From Aequorivita sublithincola DSM 14238 (GTDB lineage: Bacteria; Bacteroidota; Bacteroidia; Flavobacteriales; Flavobacteriaceae), in NCBI RefSeq assembly GCF_000265385.1, contig NC_018013.1:2321001-2385000 (forward strand): a DNA stretch of 64,000 bases, in the 5' to 3' direction. Each line of letters opens with the position of its first letter. Position 1 is the stretch's first letter. A model generated the notes under the pieces. That model was not told where the DNA came from. It saw only the letters and a program-made list of their open reading frames with translations, and ran no database searches. Below, one piece after another: positions 58,928 through 64,000 of this stretch. The position numbers were made by a program, and so were the translations under genes.

Positions 58928-60058
58928 TTAAAGCTTCAATTGTTTTTTAAGTGTATTTAAAGTCTTTTCAGAAGAATAAATTGATTGGACAATAAAAATG
59001 ATTACAACAATTATTAGTATTAAAAGTATGGAGCGGAATAGGTTATTTCTTTTTTGAAAATCGTCAATCTTTTTGGAATTTGCTTCCATTATGTTTTGGA
59101 TGGAATTGTCAATAGATTTCCGTTCGGTTTCTATAATTTCATCGTGAATAGACAGCGTTTTGTTTTGATAAAGAGAATAATTTTTTAAATCGTTTACGGC
59201 CAAATAATTATTTGCTAAAGCCATGTAAATAGATCGATTTAATATTTTATCTCCAACTTCTTCTGAATTTTGAAGTGCTTCAACAAGGAGATCAATAGCT
59301 TTTTGATAGTTTTTTTTAGCAGTATAAAAACCTGCAAGTCCTTTTTTGGCAAATGCAATCAAGCTTTTGGCATTATTATTTTCCGCATACGTTATTGCTT
59401 GCAGAAAACTAGCTTCCGCATCGTTTAAATTATTGATTGTAAGCAAGCAATTTCCCTTATTATAGCATGCAATACTCAAATTTGAAGTTACCAGAGATTG
59501 GGGCGATACTTTTTTATAAGCTTCAATGGAACGATTAAAATAATCTAAGGCTGTATCGCAACTCATCTGTTCTCTATAAATAAATCCACGAACTAGATTA
59601 TTGAAACCTAATGCTTTAGATTTATCTATACTTTCAGATAATGTTTTGAGTAATTTATAAGCTTCGTCCAAATACGTTAGCGACTTATCGTAAACTTTTA
59701 ATTCTTGATATTGACCGCCAGTTCTGTTAAGTAGAAGTATCTTTAAATTTATGTCGGTTACATTAGGTAACATGTCAATAGCCCGTAGGGAATATTCCAA
59801 CGATTTTTCGTAATCTCTTTTTGATGAATATGCAGTAGAAACCACAATGATTGCACGAACCTTAAGGTCGATCGTAGCTTCGGGAGATTTTAATATCTCG
59901 TTCGCTTTCTCAATGGCTAGATTTGGGTTTTCATAAATCTGCTGGGTTGCTAAAGCTAGGATACTGTCCATTTTTTGTTGTGGCCAAAGTACCTGAGAAA
60001 GCAAGAAAAAACTGCTAATCAAGAAATACAATCTGTATGAAATTTTAGTTTTCATCAT
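58928..60058 (-). CDS. TPR protein with C-terminal membrane helix
   Basis: A 376-residue exported protein. A signal-like N-terminus is followed by tetratricopeptide repeats ('DYEKSLEYSLRAIDMLPNVT', 'KSLTYLDEAYKLLKTLSESI', 'YQKAIDLLVEALQNSEEVGD') and one helix near residues 342-360 ('FRSILLILIIVVIIFIVQSI') with a short cytoplasmic tail lacking a DNA-binding domain. It looks like a truncated version of its upstream neighbour, which has the same layout plus an AraC domain. The two are 7 bp apart. Confidence 0.82.
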   Translation of the reverse strand: MMKTKISYRLYFLISSFFLLSQVLWPQQKMDSILALATQQIYENPNLAIEKANEILKSPEATIDLKVRAIIVVSTAYSSKRDYEKSLEYSLRAIDMLPNVTDINLKILLLNRTGGQYQELKVYDKSLTYLDEAYKLLKTLSESIDKSKALGFNNLVRGFIYREQMSCDTALDYFNRSIEAYKKVSPQSLVTSNLSIACYNKGNCLLTINNLNDAEASFLQAITYAENNNAKSLIAFAKKGLAGFYTAKKNYQKAIDLLVEALQNSEEVGDKILNRSIYMALANNYLAVNDLKNYSLYQNKTLSIHDEIIETERKSIDNSIQNIMEANSKKIDDFQKRNNLFRSILLILIIVVIIFIVQSIYSSEKTLNTLKKQLKL

Positions 60059-60065
60059 TATTATG

Positions 60066-61613
60066 CTAAGCCGCAGGGCTTTCTTGTTTGTCTCGCAATA
60101 TGGTTATAAATGTTGTGGGAGAAATTCCGGTAACCGATTTAAATACTGTGGCAAAAACGCTGTGGGATGAAAAGCCACTGTCTTCAGCCAAATAACTTAT
60201 TTTGTACTGTAAATATTGAGAGTCGTTGTTTAATTTATCAATAATATAATTGATACGTAATTCATTAATATAACCGTTAAAGTTTTTTTGTTTGTGAGTG
60301 TTTACAGTTTCAGAAAGGTATTTAGTATTTGTTTCAAATTGCAGCGCCAACCGTGAAAGTGAGATGTCTTTGTTAGTAAAATCTTGTGACTTTTCAAACT
60401 TTCTCAGTTTTGTTAGCAAGAGGTCTTCTGCTTCTTTTGGAACATTTAGCGTCCTAATTGTATCGGGTTTTGATGGCGGAGTAGCAGTGACTAATTCTTT
60501 TCTTTTTTCCAAATATCCTATAAATTTTTGGTACTGATTTATCTTGGCTTTGTATCTCAGCCTTGTGTATCCTAGAATTAGTAATAGCATAAGTAGAATT
60601 CCGCCTAGAACAAATAAGAGCCATTTTGAATTTGTTTGAAGTAAATCAAATCGTTGCGTTTCATTATTATTAAAAATATTATAAGCCGTATTTACCGCGT
60701 CATTTTCATTGTCACCTCTTGTGTCGTTGAGTTGCTCCGTCATTTGGTTATAATTATTAAACGCTGCAATGTTATTTAGCGCTAAATAATTTTTGGCGAT
60801 GGCTTGAGAAATAATAATTTGTTCAGATAAATTTTGAAATTTTTGGGCAATCTCCATTGCAGAATTTAGGCTGTCAATAGCTTCAGAATGAGTGTTTTTA
60901 AGAAAAAGAAAGTTACCGTATTTGATGAGTGACTTCATTTCTAAATAATTGCCAGCTTTATTTTTCTTGCTTTCTCGTAAGGCTTTTGAAATGTAAACCT
61001 GAGCAGAATCCAGCTGAAATTCCCGAAGGTAAACTTCTGCCAGATCGAGATTAATATTCCCTATTTGGAAAGTATAGGCTCCTGTCTTCTGATTTTTGAA
61101 TTTATTTTTTGCTTTATAAAAGTGGTCTAAGCTATTTTTAGTGCTACTTGCCTCTTTCTCGATTAAGGAATATTGAATAATTTTTCCCTCAGTCCAACTT
61201 TGAATATCATTTTTGGAGTTTTCATTTATCAAATTGCTTGCCCTGTTGCCGTAATAGCTTGCTAGCGAATTGATTTCCAGCTCCTTCAGTATTTTTGCAA
61301 GAAGAATATTCAACTTAGTTTTTGTGACAGTATCGCCTTTAAATTCTTCTTCTGAAAACTTCAATCCAATTTTTAATGCTTGATCGTATTTTCCTTCCAT
61401 ATAAAAACCACGAGTAAGTATATAGGCGGCCTGCAGCAATTTTGGTGCTTGATCAGATTTTTCCAAAACATATTCCGCAATGCGGATTGACTCCTGCGGT
61501 TCTGTGTAGAGAACGTTTTCCGCTTGCATTAGTAGGCTAGAGGTATTGCCTTCCTGTGCAGCAGCAATGCCACAGAAAATCAATAAAAACCAGATTGTAC
61601 AAAACGAACGCAT
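60066..61613 (-). CDS. TPR-AraC membrane-bound transcriptional regulator
   Basis: A 515-residue protein. Signal peptide, periplasmic TPR region (about 30-330), membrane helix ('SKWLLFVLGGILLMLLLILG') and a C-terminal AraC helix-turn-helix domain: 'KDISLSRLALQFETNTKYLS', 'ISYLAEDSGFSSHSVFATVF', 'KSVTGISPTTFITILRDKQE'. Membrane-bound TPR-AraC regulators are common in Bacteroidota, and presumably sense a periplasmic signal through the TPR domain. Targets unknown; the downstream TPR gene is the closest candidate partner. Confidence 0.92.
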   Translation of the reverse strand: MRSFCTIWFLLIFCGIAAAQEGNTSSLLMQAENVLYTEPQESIRIAEYVLEKSDQAPKLLQAAYILTRGFYMEGKYDQALKIGLKFSEEEFKGDTVTKTKLNILLAKILKELEINSLASYYGNRASNLINENSKNDIQSWTEGKIIQYSLIEKEASSTKNSLDHFYKAKNKFKNQKTGAYTFQIGNINLDLAEVYLREFQLDSAQVYISKALRESKKNKAGNYLEMKSLIKYGNFLFLKNTHSEAIDSLNSAMEIAQKFQNLSEQIIISQAIAKNYLALNNIAAFNNYNQMTEQLNDTRGDNENDAVNTAYNIFNNNETQRFDLLQTNSKWLLFVLGGILLMLLLILGYTRLRYKAKINQYQKFIGYLEKRKELVTATPPSKPDTIRTLNVPKEAEDLLLTKLRKFEKSQDFTNKDISLSRLALQFETNTKYLSETVNTHKQKNFNGYINELRINYIIDKLNNDSQYLQYKISYLAEDSGFSSHSVFATVFKSVTGISPTTFITILRDKQESPAA

Positions 61614-61689
61614 GAATAATTGTGTTTTGGACTGTAAAAGTAGTTACTATGTAATAAAGGTAGAAGTAATTCTTAAAATGAATTGAAAA

Positions 61690-62166
61690 CTATTTCTTCC
61701 TTACAAAAAAGGCAACATTAGCTGCAGTTGCAACTCCTAAACCCAAAGCGCCAAAAGCAGATTGCCACATATAGCTATTTATGTTGAAGAATTCATTAGC
61801 CTTGTTGCGCGTCATCAAATCGTTAGTTACGGAATATTCTATAACGTTGTTGAAGTATTCCGGAGTGATGTAATTGTGGGTAACGTATTGCGCCAATGGA
61901 GAAAGTAGGGTGATGAAAATAGTAAGAATTACGCCAGAAGTAAATCCTTGCAACCAAGTCATTTTTCCGCCATAGACTCTTCTTCGTTTTTCGCGCATTT
62001 CAGATAAATATAGCAATATGGCAAAGGGTACGAATAAAAGGGTTAGCCATTGGTGGTTTGCAATTTGTTCTTCGTGCCAACCTAGGGTTTTTTCCAGTAA
62101 CATCCAGCAAAGAATGGCTATTGTGAATATGAAGGCCCATTTTAATTCTATATATACTTTCTTCAT
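61690..62166 (-). CDS. DUF4199 domain-containing membrane protein
   Basis: A 158-residue protein with four helices in the DUF4199 pattern: 'IELKWAFIFTIAILCWMLLE', 'WLTLLFVPFAILLYLSEMRE', 'WLQGFTSGVILTIFITLLSP', and a final 'AFGALGLGVATAANVAFFVR'. Function unknown. A typical Bacteroidota family of this length. Confidence 0.9.
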   Translation of the reverse strand: MKKVYIELKWAFIFTIAILCWMLLEKTLGWHEEQIANHQWLTLLFVPFAILLYLSEMREKRRRVYGGKMTWLQGFTSGVILTIFITLLSPLAQYVTHNYITPEYFNNVIEYSVTNDLMTRNKANEFFNINSYMWQSAFGALGLGVATAANVAFFVRKK

Positions 62167-62210
62167 TTTTTCTTTTTTTAAATAGCGATTAAAGATAGGT
62201 TTTTTACCAT

Positions 62211-62240
62211 AAAAAATCCCGAAGATTTTACTTCGGGATT
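62211..62240 (-). terminator. Terminator of secA
   Basis: AATCCCGAAG (62215-62224) and CTTCGGGATT (62231-62240) form a 10-bp stem. On the minus strand a U run follows (ATTTTTTATGG). Confidence 0.85.
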
Positions 62241-62377
62241 GTTTCTGTTTGTTTGCTTAAATTTTCTTTGTGGAAAAGCTATAACACAGAGTTGGACAAA
62301 GAGTTTATGATAAGAATTACCCAACCAAAAAACTATATAGTCTTACTTCCTAAGTCCTTTCGCCTTAAGTCAAAAAA

Positions 62378-64000
62378 CTATTCATCCACCAAAACCCAAT
62401 CGCCTTTATCTAACAATGGAATGGCTTGTTTAAACTTCATCTCTTTGTTTTCACCGCTCATAACGTGTTTGATTGTCACTTTATCGTTACGGTTAATTTT
62501 TGGACGCTCACGCGTTATTGTCTCCGTTACCTGCTGATGCTGAGGTTGTGTGTTCCCAGCAGCACGCGATTGTGCTGAACGCTCATCCATATTCGGAATT
62601 TCGTCTTTTTGCTCGCTTAATTTCTCCTTTGATTTTACCTCACGTGCTTCCTGGATTTGTTGTTGGTTTTCCTGTGGAAGTTCACCTTTGAAAAGGAACG
62701 AGATTACATCTTTGTTTACTTTTTCGATCATCGCTTTGAAAAGTTCAAAAGCTTCAAATTTATAGATAAGTAATGGATCTTTCTGTTCGTGTACTGCAAG
62801 CTGAACCGATTGTTTTAGCTCGTCCATTTTACGCAAATGCGTTTTCCAAGCATCATCAATAATCGCAAGCGTAATGTTCTTTTCAAAATCGTGCACTAAT
62901 TGCTTTCCTTCCGATTCATAAGCTTTTTCAAGGTCTGTAGCCACATTTAAGGTTTTAACGCCATCTGTAAATGGCACTAAAATTCGCTTGTATTTATCTT
63001 TTTGTGTTTCGTAAACATTTTTGATTACAGGATATGCCATTTCAGCATTGCGAATCATTTTGTTCTGATAATGAATATAAGCCGCTTTATAAACTTTTCC
63101 TGCAATTTCCGCGCTGTCCATTTTCTCAAATTCCTTTTCAGAAATAGGAGAGGCCATGGAGAAGTAACGAATCAATTCAAACTCAAAATTCTTGTAATCT
63201 TGCGCCATTTTGTTGCTTTCGGCAACTACTTCGGCAGTATCAAAAATCATATTAGCAATATCCACACGAAGACGATCGCCAAATAGTGCGTGGAAACGAC
63301 GTTTATAAACCACCTCACGTTGGGCGTTCATTACATCATCATACTCAAGCAATCTTTTACGGATACCGAAGTTATTTTCTTCTACTTTTTTCTGTGCACG
63401 CTCTATAGATTTTGAAATCATTTTATGTTGAATAACTTCGCCTTCTTTCAAGCCCATTTTATCCATCATTTTTGCAATTCGCTCGCTTCCGAAGAGACGC
63501 ATCAAGTTATCTTCCAAAGAAACATAAAATTGTGAGCTTCCTGGATCTCCTTGACGACCACTACGACCACGTAACTGCCTGTCCACACGACGCGAATCGT
63601 GACGCTCAGTACCTACAATTGCAAGTCCGCCCGCTTTTTTCACTTCTTCGCTTAATTTAATATCCGTACCACGACCAGCCATGTTGGTTGCTATGGTTAC
63701 GATTCCGCTTTTTCCTGCTTCGGCAACAATATCCGCTTCACGTTTGTGGAGTTTTGCGTTCAAAACGTTGTGTGGAATGTTTTTGATACTAAGCATTCTA
63801 CTCAATAATTCTGAAATCTCTACGGAAGTAGTACCAATCAAAACCGGCCTTCCTGCTCGTGAAAGTGCTACAACTTCTTCACCAACGGCGTTGTATTTTT
63901 CACGTTTTGTTTTGTAAATTTTATCATCACGATCAAAACGTGCAATTGGACGGTTAGTTGGAATTTCAACTACATCTAACTTGTATATTTCCCAAAGTTC
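62378..64000 (-). CDS. secA: Preprotein translocase subunit SecA (C-terminal part, 5' end outside window)
   Basis: The frame is open to the window edge, giving about 540 C-terminal residues of the Sec ATPase motor. The part from 63998 to 63841 reads '[20 protein letters not shown]', continuing to '[20 protein letters not shown]'. The second nucleotide-binding domain has '[12 protein letters not shown]' and '[20 protein letters not shown]'. The helical wing and scaffold follow ('[20 protein letters not shown]'). The end lacks the cysteine-rich zinc-binding tail found in E. coli SecA, finishing '[14 protein letters not shown]'. I believe this is normal for Flavobacteriia rather than a truncation. 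Confidence 0.97.
   Translation of the reverse strand, partial: ELWEIYKLDVVEIPTNRPIARFDRDDKIYKTKREKYNAVGEEVVALSRAGRPVLIGTTSVEISELLSRMLSIKNIPHNVLNAKLHKREADIVAEAGKSGIVTIATNMAGRGTDIKLSEEVKKAGGLAIVGTERHDSRRVDRQLRGRSGRQGDPGSSQFYVSLEDNLMRLFGSERIAKMMDKMGLKEGEVIQHKMISKSIERAQKKVEENNFGIRKRLLEYDDVMNAQREVVYKRRFHALFGDRLRVDIANMIFDTAEVVAESNKMAQDYKNFEFELIRYFSMASPISEKEFEKMDSAEIAGKVYKAAYIHYQNKMIRNAEMAYPVIKNVYETQKDKYKRILVPFTDGVKTLNVATDLEKAYESEGKQLVHDFEKNITLAIIDDAWKTHLRKMDELKQSVQLAVHEQKDPLLIYKFEAFELFKAMIEKVNKDVISFLFKGELPQENQQQIQEAREVKSKEKLSEQKDEIPNMDERSAQSRAAGNTQPQHQQVTETITRERPKINRNDKVTIKHVMSGENKEMKFKQAIPLLDKGDWVLVDE

Noticed and set aside
62378..62420. SecA might be truncated because the zinc-binding tail is missing
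   Set aside because: The end is a normal stop followed by a good terminator, and I recall other flavobacterial SecA proteins ending in the same way.

Overview
The window looks like a chromosomal segment of a marine-type member of the Flavobacteriaceae (Bacteroidota). The evidence is low GC; two proteins with C-terminal type IX secretion (T9SS) sorting domains; a TonB-dependent receptor with an N-terminal carboxypeptidase-like domain; many families typical of Flavobacteriia (DUF2807 head-GIN, PspC with PadR, DUF4870, DUF4199, DUF2141, 2TM proteins, LABN domain); and TAnnTTTG-like -7 promoter elements. I cannot name the genus with confidence. Almost all of it is ordinary core or shell genome. 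There is no prophage, insertion sequence, CRISPR array or rRNA operon. One tRNA gene (Pro, anticodon GGG) is present.

Layout. 1-2757: LemA and DUF2207 membrane proteins. 2791-5186: a possible island scar, with an AAA+ ATPase of the type found in extracellular contractile injection system (eCIS) loci, an HExxH zincin-like protein upstream in the same operon, and a tRNA-Pro whose 3' end is duplicated 124 bp away. 5372-7949: malate:quinone oxidoreductase and thioredoxin reductase. 8026-12161: lipoprotein, head-GIN protein and a PspC/PadR/small protein/DUF4870 operon. 12296-14734: thioesterase-like DUF4442, a small conserved protein, OxyR and DUF2141. 14838-21926: a MoxR/DUF58/DUF4350/DUF4129/SpoIIM cluster facing an RDD gene. 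21923-27953: TRIC channel, cyclophilin lipoprotein, NUDIX CoA pyrophosphatase, acyltransferase, an ECF sigma factor with a membrane partner, and NDH-2. 28257-34524: DUF2975/XRE pair, TonB receptor, TPR protein, LytS-type kinase carrying a 2TM domain, and three separate 2TM proteins. 34635-39409: pterin dehydratase, an RmlD-like reductase, glutaminase, GcvT and a succinate-semialdehyde-type dehydrogenase. 39456-40138: UPF0175/DUF3368 toxin-antitoxin pair. 40159-44905: PAP2 phosphatase and a lipid/glycan modification operon (GT39, LABN, GT2) facing a sugar-nucleotide epimerase. 45025-49431: a 1468-residue T9SS-secreted repeat protein. 49553-52427: LtaS-like phosphoglycerol transferase and lipid kinase. 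52449-54637: MeaB, Ohr and a DUF2383 protein. 54787-57332: an ECF sigma cassette. 57446-62166: a T9SS HAF-repeat protein, two TPR regulators and DUF4199. 62378-64000: the C-terminal part of SecA.

The least explained material is between the genes. I see several families of short repeats. A 12-nt GAGCGCAGTYGA loop has flanking stems that differ in sequence but still pair (40734-40807, with a weaker relative at 37855). A composite element centred on the 18-bp palindrome TCCCGATAGCTATCGGGA flanks the cyclophilin/NUDIX pair in inverted orientation, and the palindrome itself also lies inside the cyclophilin coding sequence. An 8-bp tandem repeat forms the stop region of the SpoIIM gene. A 20-bp repeat is shared by sites 9 kb apart. 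ACTGA-rich patches flank the acyltransferase gene. These, the orphan eCIS-type pair, and the LytS/2TM locus without a response regulator deserve a second look.
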